Of a stretch of DNA of 64,000 bases, positions 55,640 to 64,000 are shown piece by piece. The position numbers and the translations under genes were made by a program. Location: NCBI RefSeq assembly GCF_001022965.1, contig NZ_LECZ01000027.1:744001-808000 (forward strand). The letters are read 5' to 3'. A model generated the notes under the pieces. It made no database searches. It saw only the letters and a program-made list of their open reading frames with translations, and had not been told where the DNA came from. Every line of letters starts with the position of its first letter. Position 1 is the stretch's first letter. This stretch comes from Enterobacter genomosp. O (GTDB taxonomy: Bacteria > Pseudomonadota > Gammaproteobacteria > Enterobacterales > Enterobacteriaceae).

Positions 55640-55736
55640 GCTGAGATTCCTTATTCACCGGCAGGATGCCAGAAAGCTGAAAAACCAGCGAGGCGGGAAC
55701 CACCTCGCGAAACAGAATGAATGCTGTTCTGTAAGT

Positions 55737-56153
55737 CTAGCTAAGGATTGCAGCTTTGGCGCGGATGGCGCGAATCATCGCTTCCAGCCCCTGAGAGCGG
55801 GACGGGGTGAGGTGCTGGGTCAGGGCCATTTTTTCAAACCACGGGCGGACGTCGAACGCGACAATATCCTGCGCCGACATCCGGTGATAAAGAATAAAGA
55901 CGACCGCAATAAGCCCTTTTACAATGGCAGCATCGCTGTCGCCGTGTAATTCGATAGTGCCGTCATCCGACTGCGCCATCACAATCCACACCTGGCTCTG
56001 ACAGCCCTGAATAATGTTTTCCGGGCTATGCGCTTCTTCGCCGAGCGGCGGTAAGCGCTGCCCCAGCTCGATGATATAGAGATACTTCTCTTCCCAGTTT
56101 GCGCAACGCGAGAAGTTACGCAGTAATTTATCTTTGTCCGGCAGCTCTGCCAT
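55737..56153 (-). CDS. sufE: SufE, sulfur acceptor of the SUF system
   Basis: 138 residues from ATG at 56153 ([20 protein letters not shown]), as in E. coli; the upstream open frame is unsupported. Cys51 in [11 protein letters not shown] accepts persulfide sulfur from SufS and passes it to SufBCD. Last gene of sufABCDSE, 14 bases after sufS. Confidence 0.97.
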   Translation of the reverse strand: MAELPDKDKLLRNFSRCANWEEKYLYIIELGQRLPPLGEEAHSPENIIQGCQSQVWIVMAQSDDGTIELHGDSDAAIVKGLIAVVFILYHRMSAQDIVAFDVRPWFEKMALTQHLTPSRSQGLEAMIRAIRAKAAILS

Positions 56154-56167
56154 CTTTCGCCTCTCCG

Positions 56168-57388
56168 TTAGCCCAGCAGCTGGTGAATGCGTTTTAGCCC
56201 CGCCACCAGCCTGTCGACCTCTTCCGTTGTGTTGTACATCACCAGCGATGCGCGGCACATTGCCGGTACCTGGTAAAACGCCATCAGCGGCATGGCGCAG
56301 TGGTGCCCGGTACGGACCGCTACGCCGTAGTTATCGAGAAAACTACCCACGTCATAGGCGTGGTGTTTTCCGAGATTAAACGCGATCACCCCTTGCCGGT
56401 CGGCAGGTCCGTAGAGGGTAAGATCCGGTACGCTGGCAAGCTGGGCAAGCGCATAGTGCATCAGCAGCTGTTCATACTCCTGAATGACATCAAGGCCAAT
56501 CGCAGAAACGTAAGAAACCGCCGCCCCCAGCCCGATAATGCCCCCGGTGTTGGGCGTGCCCGCCTCAAAACGCCACGGCGCGCGGGCGTAGGTGGTCCCT
56601 TCCGACAGGCTAACGGTGGCGATCATCGACCCGCCCCCTTCCCACGGCGGCATCGCCTGCAGGATGTCTTCTTTCACATACAGCACGCCAATCCCGGTCG
56701 GGCCGTAGAGCTTGTGTCCGGAGAAGACGTAGAAATCGCAGTCCAGCGCCTGGACGTCAACCGCGTGGTGCATCACCGCCTGGGCACCGTCAATCAGCAC
56801 CTTCGCGCCCGCCCGATGGGCCTTTTCGACGATCTCCGCGACCGGGTTTTCGGTTCCCAGCACGTTGGAAACCTGGGTGACCGCCACCAGCCGCGTTTTA
56901 TCGTCAAGCAGTGCGTCTAGCTGCTCGAGCTGAAGCGTCCCGTCGACGTTCAGCGGAATCACCCGAAGCTGCGCGCCAGCGCGCTCGCAGAGCATTTGCC
57001 ACGGTACAATATTGGCGTGGTGCTCCATCTGGGTGATGATAATGTTATCCCCCGCGTGGACCTGCGCGTTGCCCCAGCTGTTGGCGACAAGGTTGATCCC
57101 CTCCGTCGTACCGCGCACAAACACCAGCTCTTCGGGCGAGCGCGCGTTGAGGAAGGCGGCAATCTGCGTGCGCACGTTCTCCATGCGCTGCGTGGCTTCC
57201 GCGCTCAGCGTGTGGATCCCCCGGTGTACGGCGGCGTAACCGTGGCGATAAAACTCGGCCTCTGCGTCCACCACCTGATTCGGCTTCTGCGCGCTGGCCG
57301 CGCTGTCCAGATAGGCCAGAGGAAGACCGTTTACTTCACGGGTCAGAACCGGGAAATCTGCCCGTACTTTCTCGACGGGAAAACTCAT
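56168..57388 (-). CDS. sufS: SufS, cysteine desulfurase
   Basis: 406-residue PLP enzyme (class II desulfurase) releasing sulfur from cysteine as persulfide. PLP lysine in [18 protein letters not shown]; catalytic cysteine in [12 protein letters not shown] near residue 364. Start overlaps the sufD stop by 4 bases. Activated by SufE, encoded next. Confidence 0.98.
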   Translation of the reverse strand: MSFPVEKVRADFPVLTREVNGLPLAYLDSAASAQKPNQVVDAEAEFYRHGYAAVHRGIHTLSAEATQRMENVRTQIAAFLNARSPEELVFVRGTTEGINLVANSWGNAQVHAGDNIIITQMEHHANIVPWQMLCERAGAQLRVIPLNVDGTLQLEQLDALLDDKTRLVAVTQVSNVLGTENPVAEIVEKAHRAGAKVLIDGAQAVMHHAVDVQALDCDFYVFSGHKLYGPTGIGVLYVKEDILQAMPPWEGGGSMIATVSLSEGTTYARAPWRFEAGTPNTGGIIGLGAAVSYVSAIGLDVIQEYEQLLMHYALAQLASVPDLTLYGPADRQGVIAFNLGKHHAYDVGSFLDNYGVAVRTGHHCAMPLMAFYQVPAMCRASLVMYNTTEEVDRLVAGLKRIHQLLG

Positions 57389-58656
57389 GCTGCGCCTCCA
57401 GGCAGACGCTGGCCGATACGCTCCAGCACCTGCTGTTTTAACTGACCATCCTGCAGCGCTTCCGTCAGTTCGGCGGCAAACGCATAGATAATCATTTTCT
57501 GCGCCGCCTGCTGGTCGATACCGCGGGAACGCAGGTAGAACATCTGCTCGTCATCGATTCGTCCGACCGTCGCGCCGTGGCTGCATTTCACATCGTCGGC
57601 GTAGATCTCCAGCTGCGGCTTGGTGTCTACCTCCGCCAGGCGGCCTAACAGCAGATTATTGTTGGTCATCTGCCCGTCGGTTTTAATGGCGTGCTGCGCC
57701 ACGTTAATCAGGCCGTTAAACACCGCGCGCCCTTTATCACTCACGATGGTTTTGTGCAGCTGGCGGCTGTTGCAGTAGCCTTTGTTGTGCTCCAGCCAGG
57801 TGCGCGTATCGCATACCTCTGATTTAACCGGCATCGCCAGGCTGTTGATGCGCAGCGTAGTGTTTTCACCGTTGAGCTGCGTGCTGGTGTTGTGGCGCAG
57901 CACCGCCCCGCCGAGCAGGAAGCTATGGCTGTATGCCGCCGCGTCCTGACCCAGCACGATATCGTTATGGGCAAAGTGGTGGCTCTGCGCATTCTCAAAC
58001 GCCAGCTTGACGTGGTGAAGCTGCGCGTTAGCGGCGACGTTCATCGTCAGGCGCGACCCGGTAAAGTGGCGGGTGTCGTTGAGGCTGACGTAGTGCTCGA
58101 TTACCGTGGCCTCCGACCCCTCCGCCAGCTCAAGATGGTGGCGATAGTGCGCGGTGTTGATTTCGTCGCCCTCCAGACCCTGAGTGATGTGCATCAGCAG
58201 CAGCGGTTTTGCCGGGCGCTGGTTACGCTTCACGCGGATATGCGTCACGCCGCGGGCCAGGCTCTCGGTCAGATGCAGGAAGACTTCAGGCTGAACCGGA
58301 GCGCTCAGGCGCTGGCGATCGTCGTTAATCTCAACCTCAAATCCGCTCTCCTGGAGGGCGTCGCTCAGCTCGGGGCGGAACTGACCGTCGACGAACACCA
58401 GGCGCAGGGCATCGACATTCAGCGCCAGCGCGTCGCGCTGCGCCGGAGCGATTTCCGCCAGGCGGGTCACAAACTCGGCGTTCAGCAGGCCATCAAGCGG
58501 GGTGTATTTCCAGTTCTCATGCTTGCGCGTCGGCAACCCGAGACGCAGCATCTGCTGCAGATGCTGCTGCGCCTGCTCGGAGCGCGTGCCCCCCTGGGCT
58601 TCAAACAGCCGGTGCCACTGCTGGAGCGCATTACTGCTGTTCGGTAAGCCAGCCAT
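57385..58656 (-). CDS. sufD: SufD, Fe-S scaffold subunit
   Basis: 423 residues from ATG at 58656 ([20 protein letters not shown]), the E. coli length. Beta-helix scaffold paralogous to SufB; conserved [14 protein letters not shown] and [20 protein letters not shown] near the C terminus. Starts 26 bases inside the end of sufC, an overlap also seen in E. coli. Forms SufBC2D. Confidence 0.97.
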   Translation of the reverse strand: MAGLPNSSNALQQWHRLFEAQGGTRSEQAQQHLQQMLRLGLPTRKHENWKYTPLDGLLNAEFVTRLAEIAPAQRDALALNVDALRLVFVDGQFRPELSDALQESGFEVEINDDRQRLSAPVQPEVFLHLTESLARGVTHIRVKRNQRPAKPLLLMHITQGLEGDEINTAHYRHHLELAEGSEATVIEHYVSLNDTRHFTGSRLTMNVAANAQLHHVKLAFENAQSHHFAHNDIVLGQDAAAYSHSFLLGGAVLRHNTSTQLNGENTTLRINSLAMPVKSEVCDTRTWLEHNKGYCNSRQLHKTIVSDKGRAVFNGLINVAQHAIKTDGQMTNNNLLLGRLAEVDTKPQLEIYADDVKCSHGATVGRIDDEQMFYLRSRGIDQQAAQKMIIYAFAAELTEALQDGQLKQQVLERIGQRLPGGAA

Positions 58657-59377
58657 AACCCTGCTCCTCCAGTTGTTTAACCAGCGTGAAATCACCGGAT
58701 TTCACAATACGCCCCTGGTAAAGCACGTGAACGTAATCCGGCTTGATGTAGTCCAGAATGCGCTGGTAGTGGGTGACGATAATAAACGAGCGCTTGCCGT
58801 CGCGCAGGGAGTTCACCCCGTCAGCAACGATCTTCAGGGCGTCGATATCCAGACCGGAGTCGGTCTCATCCAGTATGCACAGCTCGGGCTCCAGAACCGC
58901 CATCTGCAGGATGTCGTTACGCTTTTTCTCGCCGCCGGAAAAGCCGACGTTGACCGAGCGGGTCAGCAGATCTTCCGGCATTTTCAGCAGTTTGATCTTC
59001 TCTTCCATCAGGTCCTGGAAGTCGAAGCGGTCCAGCGCCTCCAGGCCGCGATACTTGCGCACCGCATTCAGCGCCGTCTGGAGGAAGAACTGGTTGCTGA
59101 CGCCCGGAATTTCTACCGGGTACTGGAAGGCCATAAAGATGCCCTCTCCCGCGCGGTCCTCCGGCGACATCTCCAGCAGGTTTTTCCCGTGAAACTCGAC
59201 CGAGCCGTTAGTCACCTCGTAATCTTCGCGGCCCGCCAGCGTCGCAGAAAGCGTACTTTTCCCGGAACCGTTCGGCCCCATGATGGCGTGAACTTCACCC
59301 GGCTTAACGTCAAAATTGAGGCCACGCAGGATCTCTTTATCTTCTACGCTAACCTGTAAATCTTTAATGCTTAACAT
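58631..59377 (-). CDS. sufC: SufC, Fe-S assembly ATPase
   Basis: 248-residue cytosolic ABC ATPase of SufBC2D. Walker A GPNGSGKST, signature FSGGEKKRNDILQMA, Walker B CILDETDSGLDIDA, H-loop VTHYQRILD. Nine bases after sufB. Confidence 0.98.
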   Translation of the reverse strand: MLSIKDLQVSVEDKEILRGLNFDVKPGEVHAIMGPNGSGKSTLSATLAGREDYEVTNGSVEFHGKNLLEMSPEDRAGEGIFMAFQYPVEIPGVSNQFFLQTALNAVRKYRGLEALDRFDFQDLMEEKIKLLKMPEDLLTRSVNVGFSGGEKKRNDILQMAVLEPELCILDETDSGLDIDALKIVADGVNSLRDGKRSFIIVTHYQRILDYIKPDYVHVLYQGRIVKSGDFTLVKQLEEQGYGWLTEQQ

Positions 59378-59386
59378 GTGCTTTCC

Positions 59387-60877
59387 TTAACCGACGCTGT
59401 GTTCAAGACTAATAGCGAGGAGTTTTTGGGCTTCAACGGCAAATTCCAGCGGCAGTTCAGAGAACACGTCCTTACAGAAGCCGTTAACGATCATCGAGAT
59501 GGCATCTTCTTCGCTGATCCCGCGCTGCAGGCAGTAGAAGAGCTGATCTTCCCCAATCCGCGACGTCGTCGCCTCATGCTCAAGCTGGGCGGTGTTGTTT
59601 CGACACTCGACGTACGGGAAGGTGTGCGCGCCGCAGTCTGCGCCAATCAGCATTGAGTCACACTGGGTAAAGTTTCGCGCGTTGGTGGCCGTCGGCATGA
59701 TTTTCACCAGCCCGCGATAGCTGTTCTGGCTGTGCCCGGCAGAAATGCCTTTCGAGATGATGGTCGATTTGGTGTTTTTACCAATGTGGATCATCTTGGT
59801 GCCGGTATCCGCCTGCTGATGGCCGCTGGTGAGCGCCACCGAGTAAAACTCACCGATGGAGTTATCCCCGCGCAGGATGCAGCTCGGGTATTTCCAGGTG
59901 ATGGCAGAGCCGGTTTCTGACTGTGTCCACGACATCTTGCTGTTTTCACCTTCGCACAGCGCACGTTTGGTCACGAAGTTCAGGATGCCGCCGGTATTGC
60001 CGTCGCCCGGGAACCAGTTTTGCACCGTCGAGTACTTCACCTCGGCATCTTTATGGATGATGACCTCTACCACCGCCGCGTGCAGCTGGTAGCTGTCGCG
60101 GACCGGGGCGGAACACCCTTCGATGTAGCTGACGTAGCTGCCTTCGTCCGCCACCAGAATCGTGCGCTCGAACTGACCGGTTTTTTCCGCATTGATGCGG
60201 AAATAGGTCGAGAGCTCCATCGGGCAACGTACCCCTTTCGGCACGTAGATAAAGGTGCCGTCTGAGGCCACCGCCGCGTTGAGCGCCGCAAAGAAGTTGT
60301 CGTTAGAGGGCACCACGGTCCCGATGTACTTTTTCACCAGTTCCGGGTGATCGTGAATGGCTTCGCCGAAGGAGCAGAAAATGATCCCCTGCTCGGCCAG
60401 CTTTTCGCGGTAGGTGGTCGCCACCGAGACGGAGTCAAAAATGGCGTCCACCGCCACCTCTTTCCCCTCACGCACCGGCACGCCCAGCTGGTTAAAGGCC
60501 TCTTCTACCTCTTTGCTGAGGAAGCTGTTTTCCGCGCCAGTTTGCTGCACCGCGCCGGGCTGCGAGGCGCAGGTGTCATCACAGCTGCCGCAGGAGGGCG
60601 CGGAGTAGTAGCTGTAGTCCTGATAGTTCAGCTTGTCATAATGCGCTTTCAGCCAGTGCGGCTCTTCCATCTCCAGCCAGGCGCGGAAGGCGCTCAGGCG
60701 AAATTCCAGCATCCACTCGGGTTCATTACGTTTCGCCGAGATTGCCCGAACGACATCTTCGTTGATGCCTTTCGCCAGCTCGTCCGTCTGCAGCTGGGTG
60801 AAGAACCCCTCTTTATAGTTGAGGTGCCCACCGCTCCAGGTATTTACTTCACTCGTTGCTTCAGTATTACGAGACAT
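59387..60877 (-). CDS. sufB: SufB, Fe-S cluster scaffold
   Basis: 496 residues from ATG at 60877 ([17 protein letters not shown]), E. coli 495. De novo cluster assembly site of SufBC2D. Conserved [12 protein letters not shown] cysteine cluster near residue 105, [30 protein letters not shown] and [16 protein letters not shown] (the cysteine implicated in cluster assembly). Eight bases after sufA. Confidence 0.97.
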   Translation of the reverse strand: MSRNTEATSEVNTWSGGHLNYKEGFFTQLQTDELAKGINEDVVRAISAKRNEPEWMLEFRLSAFRAWLEMEEPHWLKAHYDKLNYQDYSYYSAPSCGSCDDTCASQPGAVQQTGAENSFLSKEVEEAFNQLGVPVREGKEVAVDAIFDSVSVATTYREKLAEQGIIFCSFGEAIHDHPELVKKYIGTVVPSNDNFFAALNAAVASDGTFIYVPKGVRCPMELSTYFRINAEKTGQFERTILVADEGSYVSYIEGCSAPVRDSYQLHAAVVEVIIHKDAEVKYSTVQNWFPGDGNTGGILNFVTKRALCEGENSKMSWTQSETGSAITWKYPSCILRGDNSIGEFYSVALTSGHQQADTGTKMIHIGKNTKSTIISKGISAGHSQNSYRGLVKIMPTATNARNFTQCDSMLIGADCGAHTFPYVECRNNTAQLEHEATTSRIGEDQLFYCLQRGISEEDAISMIVNGFCKDVFSELPLEFAVEAQKLLAISLEHSVG

Positions 60878-60885
60878 AGTACCGC

Positions 60886-61254
60886 CTATACCCCAAAGCT
60901 TTCGCCGCAGCCGCATTCGTTCTGGGCTTTCGGGTTATGAAATTTGAATAACTGATTTAAGCCTTCGCGGACGTAGTCCACTTCGGTGCCGTCGATAAAC
61001 GGCATGGCCTGCAGCGCGACGTACAATTTCGCGCCGTCCGTTTCGAATACCAGGTCATCCTTCTCGGGTTCGGTGACGGTGTCGAGCACGTAACCGAAGC
61101 CTGCGCAGCCGGTCTGTTTGACACCTAAACGCACGCCGAGGATCTCGGGCTTTTTCGCCACCAGCTCATGAATATGTGCCGCCGCCGCTGGCGTGAGCGT
61201 TAAGCCGCGCCAGGCAAAATCGGCAGGATTAAAGGTTTCTGAATGCAGTTCCAT
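60886..61254 (-). CDS. sufA: SufA, A-type Fe-S carrier
   Basis: 122 residues, same as E. coli. Three conserved cluster cysteines: [10 protein letters not shown] and the C-terminal [11 protein letters not shown]. Receives clusters from SufBC2D and delivers them to targets. First gene of the operon, 45 bases downstream of a Fur box on its strand. Confidence 0.98.
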   Translation of the reverse strand: MELHSETFNPADFAWRGLTLTPAAAAHIHELVAKKPEILGVRLGVKQTGCAGFGYVLDTVTEPEKDDLVFETDGAKLYVALQAMPFIDGTEVDYVREGLNQLFKFHNPKAQNECGCGESFGV

Positions 61255-61298
61255 AGGTCCACCTCATCTGATAAGCCATCAGGGCATAACACCATGTT

Positions 61299-61317
61299 AG
61301 TGATAACGATTATCACT
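61299..61317 (-). promoter_or_regulatory. Fur box of the suf promoter
   Basis: AGTGATAACGATTATCACT is a perfect eight-base inverted repeat around CGA and close to the Fur consensus GATAATGATAATCATTATC. It predicts iron repression of suf, as in E. coli. IscR, OxyR and IHF sites expected further upstream (to about 61550) were not identified with confidence. Confidence 0.87.
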
Positions 61318-61567
61318 TCAACCCTCTGACAGCAGGGGCATTCGGCTAAACCGCCCTTTTTGGCTACTTTTATTAAGCATAGACCCTGTGGGAAGATGCA
61401 GGCAGGATGGATTTATTTGTTCAATGCATTGATTAATAATGCATTTCGCCACGACATTTTTGACGGAGAGGAGAAAAGTAAAATATGCATCGGAAATGCC
61501 TATTTTTGAGATAGCTTCAGTGAGGAACGGGACAAAAACAAAAGAAGGCCCTCAAGGCCTCTCTCGA

Positions 61568-62296
61568 TCAGTGATGAAATGAGACAGCAAAGCCCTGCTC
61601 ACGCCAGTGGTCGAGTTGTTCCTGCTGGCGAGGCGTTGGCGATTTTCCCGTCCAGACGAAGATTTTTTGCCCGGGGAAAAGCTCGGGACGCGGTGAGTCA
61701 ATCGGTTCTGCCAGCACGTCAATATGCCAGCCCTTCTGCGATAAGCGCGCGGCTTCGAGCCACAGATGGGTCCGGTCATCGCATTCCCAGCCAATAAGGA
61801 GAGCGTCCTGACCGGCTTTCTTGCGGGACTCCGCCAGACTCGCAATCGCGAATTCGATCAGTACGCCGTCAAAAAGGCTTGCCATGTGACGCACGGTGTT
61901 TTGATCCTGGTTCATTCGCTGACGGACGGGAGAGAGAATATTGTCAATCAGCGGATCCATCGCGTGATCGCGGCGGAACTCGCCTATTTTGGCGCGCAGC
62001 TTTGCCGGGCTGGCGTAGCGCAAAACGGTCATCATCTCTTCCTGGAACGAGACCCAGTTGCCCTGCGTCAATACTTCCTTGTTTTCCAGCAAGGCTTTCA
62101 CTTTTCCGACCGAAACGCCGCTTTTCATCAGGCGTTTAATCTCTTCAATGCGCAGGATATCTTCATCGTCGAACTGACGATGACCCCCTTCGCTGCGCTG
62201 CGGCTTCAACAATCCATAACGGCGCTGCCAGGCACGCAGCGTAACGGGGTTGATACCGCATCGTTCGGCCACTTCGCCGATACTGTAATAGGCCAT
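61568..62296 (-). CDS. bluR: BluR-like MerR-family repressor
   Basis: 242 residues from ATG at 62296 ([20 protein letters not shown]); E. coli BluR has 243. MerR winged HTH 1-70 ([20 protein letters not shown]); the C-terminal half resembles a cobalamin-binding fold ([37 protein letters not shown]) without an obvious B12 DxHxxG motif. In E. coli BluR represses ycgZ-ymgABC and is released by BluF in blue light and cold. MlrA is the close paralogue; adjacency to bluF favours BluR. The longer frame to 62356 would cover its probable operator. Confidence 0.92.
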   Translation of the reverse strand: MAYYSIGEVAERCGINPVTLRAWQRRYGLLKPQRSEGGHRQFDDEDILRIEEIKRLMKSGVSVGKVKALLENKEVLTQGNWVSFQEEMMTVLRYASPAKLRAKIGEFRRDHAMDPLIDNILSPVRQRMNQDQNTVRHMASLFDGVLIEFAIASLAESRKKAGQDALLIGWECDDRTHLWLEAARLSQKGWHIDVLAEPIDSPRPELFPGQKIFVWTGKSPTPRQQEQLDHWREQGFAVSFHH

Positions 62297-62349
62297 TAAC
62301 TCCCTCACGCTCAGAACTTCCATACCTAACTGCACCAACCTTATCAGAT

Positions 62350-62368
62350 TGTACACACCATTTGTATA
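62350..62368. promoter_or_regulatory. Candidate BluR operator upstream of bluR
   Basis: TGTACA (62350-62355), seven bases, TGTATA (62363-62368), the same spacing as the perfect site at the window end. It lies about 54 bases before the bluR start. Confidence 0.5.
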
Positions 62369-62485
62369 ACTAAGACCGCATTTTGCTCAGGTGAATGGGC
62401 TGCTTCTCCCCCTCACCTGTTAATACATTGTTGTATAAAATTTGCAGTTCGTACAGTTAACTCTGCCCGATTGTGTACAGCTTTA

Positions 62486-63706
62486 TCAGAACTCGGATTT
62501 TTTCTCTGGCCATGCAATAGCCGGAATACCGCCGTGCCGGGGGCTGGCAAAAAGATGTCCCTGGAACTGGGAAATTCCCGCGGACTCCAGCCACATCCAC
62601 TCTTCCGCCTTCTCCACGCCCACCGCGCAGAACTGGATCTCGAGCGAGGAACAGCATTTGATAATCGCCTGAATGATGGCCTGTCGGGGGCCGCTTTTGT
62701 GCACGTTCGCGACCAGATCGCGATTAATCTTAATTCTGTCCGGCTGGAACTGAGCCAGCAGCTGTAGCCCCGCAAAACCGGCGCCAAAGTGATCGATCGC
62801 CACGCTGAGGCCCGCACTTTTGAGCTGCCTGACCGAATCGGTGAATTCATCAAAACGGGAAATAGCTTCGCTTTCGGTAAACTCCACCACAATTTGCTCG
62901 GGTACAAACCCGTTTGCTTCAATCGCGGTGAGCAGGAAATCCACGGCGTTGGGAATGTTAACCAGCGTCATGGGCAGCAGGTTAAGGGATAGCGTCTGGT
63001 CCTGTAATCCCAGCGCGCTGGCCATGGAAAGCGCTACCTGCTTGCTCTGCAAATCAGATGCATAGACCTCGTCACGCGGGCGGTTAGCGAAATAGACGCC
63101 AGGCGAGCCGCCGTCAGGGGTGCGGATAAGCGCCTCCCAGGAGACGACCTGCTGCATAAACGGATCGACAATCGGCTGGAACGCAAAGCTGCAGTCTGCC
63201 CCTTTCGCGACCACCTCAGGCTGTGCGGACAAGCGTGTTTCTTCGGTAACGAAATCCCATGAATCTGCCGGCGGCAGTTCAAAATAGTTTGCTTTTTCAG
63301 TGGCTTCGACAAAGGTACGGAAAAACTGCAGCGGACGGTCGTTATACGTCAGCTGGTAACGCGTCGTTCCTTTGTTGAGCACCTGCTGCAGCACCTCGTC
63401 CCTGTCGAAGTGGCGCAAATCAAAAAGCTCCATCCCCACTTTGCCAAAGCGCCGGACAGGCCCGTGGTCGCGCATCAGCTCAACCACGTTATGGTGGCGC
63501 GGGTCATTACAGATCTGCTCATAAATTGCAGTAACGTGCTCCACTGGCCCTTCAAGCAGCTGGAAAAAATGCGTGCCGTTAAACAGCAGGATCCCCGTCA
63601 CATTGGATTGCCGGTTTTTACTATTGGCAGCAGCGACCATTGCTTCCAGCGCTTTCACTGGAACGTCCTCGCAGATATGACTGCGGTAAATGATGGTTGT
63701 GAGCAT
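62486..63706 (-). CDS. bluF: BluF, BLUF photoreceptor with degenerate EAL domain
   Basis: 406 residues from ATG at 63706 (MLTTIIYRSHI), AGGA six bases before. BLUF domain 1-95: the flavin tyrosine in TTIIYRSH, SNVTGILLFNGTHFFQLLEG with the key glutamine, DPRHHNVVELMRD. EAL domain about 155-400: it keeps EALIR and the LNLLP and VEFTES acidic/Asn positions, but the DDFG aspartate pair is DHFG and the EGVE glutamate is VGVE. Catalysis is thus doubtful; E. coli BluF acts by binding BluR instead. Confidence 0.94.
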   Translation of the reverse strand: MLTTIIYRSHICEDVPVKALEAMVAAANSKNRQSNVTGILLFNGTHFFQLLEGPVEHVTAIYEQICNDPRHHNVVELMRDHGPVRRFGKVGMELFDLRHFDRDEVLQQVLNKGTTRYQLTYNDRPLQFFRTFVEATEKANYFELPPADSWDFVTEETRLSAQPEVVAKGADCSFAFQPIVDPFMQQVVSWEALIRTPDGGSPGVYFANRPRDEVYASDLQSKQVALSMASALGLQDQTLSLNLLPMTLVNIPNAVDFLLTAIEANGFVPEQIVVEFTESEAISRFDEFTDSVRQLKSAGLSVAIDHFGAGFAGLQLLAQFQPDRIKINRDLVANVHKSGPRQAIIQAIIKCCSSLEIQFCAVGVEKAEEWMWLESAGISQFQGHLFASPRHGGIPAIAWPEKKSEF

Positions 63707-64000
63707 GCTATTCCTGGGGGTTAGGGTTTTGGCCACAAAAAAGGTGGATAAGGATCATTTATAGCACATTAATTGCCTGACAAATAATTTACATCTCAAT
63801 CATTTACGGCAGTTAATGAAACATTTTTCCGTGCTGTACAACTTACCAGTGTCGGTCCATTTTGTACAATATATCCTGTAACGTTACCGGTTCATGACAA
63901 TATCATAAACCAATGAAAACAAAGTAATTTATAAAATATATCATAGAAATATTAAAAATCTGTACATTTTGAGTGTACAGATTTGGAAATTATGTATACC
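63707..64000. other. AT-rich region upstream of bluF with TGTACA motifs
   Basis: No ORF. TGTACA occurs at 63835-63840, 63863-63868, 63961-63966 and 63974-63979; a TGTATA lies at 63993-63998. In E. coli the next gene in this direction would be ycgZ of the ycgZ-ymgABC operon; here it lies beyond the window if present. Confidence 0.6.
63956..63984. promoter_or_regulatory. Candidate BluR operator
   Basis: Perfect 11-bp inverted repeat AAATCTGTACA / TGTACAGATTT with seven bases between. MlrA and BluR recognise TGTACA dyads in E. coli. Confidence 0.65.

Overview
The window is a 64 kb stretch of chromosome from an Enterobacteriaceae gammaproteobacterium, most likely Enterobacter or a close relative (Lelliottia, Leclercia, Klebsiella). 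Most genes are recognisable orthologues of the E. coli K-12 rsx-nth to suf region and keep its order. GC content is typical of the group, and there are REP elements, CRP/Fur/PurR/Cra sites and many GTG starts. No insertion sequence, prophage, CRISPR array or integrase was seen. Identifications come from remembered protein families and visible motifs, not from database searches.

Conserved backbone, left to right: end of the rsx electron-transport operon and nth (1-3859); dtpA, gstA, pdxY, tyrS, pdxH, mliC, anmK (4450-11337); slyB (PhoP box); slyA (own operator) facing the ydhIJK efflux operon; sodC, ydhF, ydhL; nemR-nemA-gloA-rnt; grxD, mepH, sodB, ydhP, ynhF, purR; the punR/punC pair; cfa, ribE, mdtK; two tRNA-Val genes; ydhS; fumD; pykF; lpp; ldtE; and the complete sufABCDSE operon behind a Fur box.

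Accessory segments absent from this position in E. coli K-12: (a) a membrane diguanylate cyclase between slyB and slyA; (b) an EptA-type phosphoethanolamine transferase between ydhL and nemR, preceded by a PmrA-like box; (c) 37-46.5 kb, holding a beta-carbonic anhydrase, a zinc-ribbon metallo-beta-lactamase-fold protein, a 46-residue acidic peptide, a collinear unit of secreted DUF1996 protein, sensor kinase, response regulator and secreted HbpS/GlcG-like protein, two unannotated small ORFs and a four-gene amino-acid ABC importer; (d) 46.7-52.2 kb, a MetNIQ-type importer divergent from cystathionine beta-synthase and gamma-lyase genes (reverse transsulfuration, mtcBC-like); (e) bluR-bluF after sufA, with TGTACA-N7-TGTACA operators.

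The best candidate for an undescribed system is the DUF1996-kinase-regulator-HbpS unit at 38.8-42.8 kb. It resembles the Streptomyces SenS/SenR/HbpS three-component arrangement, combined with a predicted secreted jelly-roll-like protein. Other points worth checking are hairpins with U tracts in the leaders of slyB, cfa and mdtK, and a repeated ACATCCA motif in front of the transsulfuration genes.
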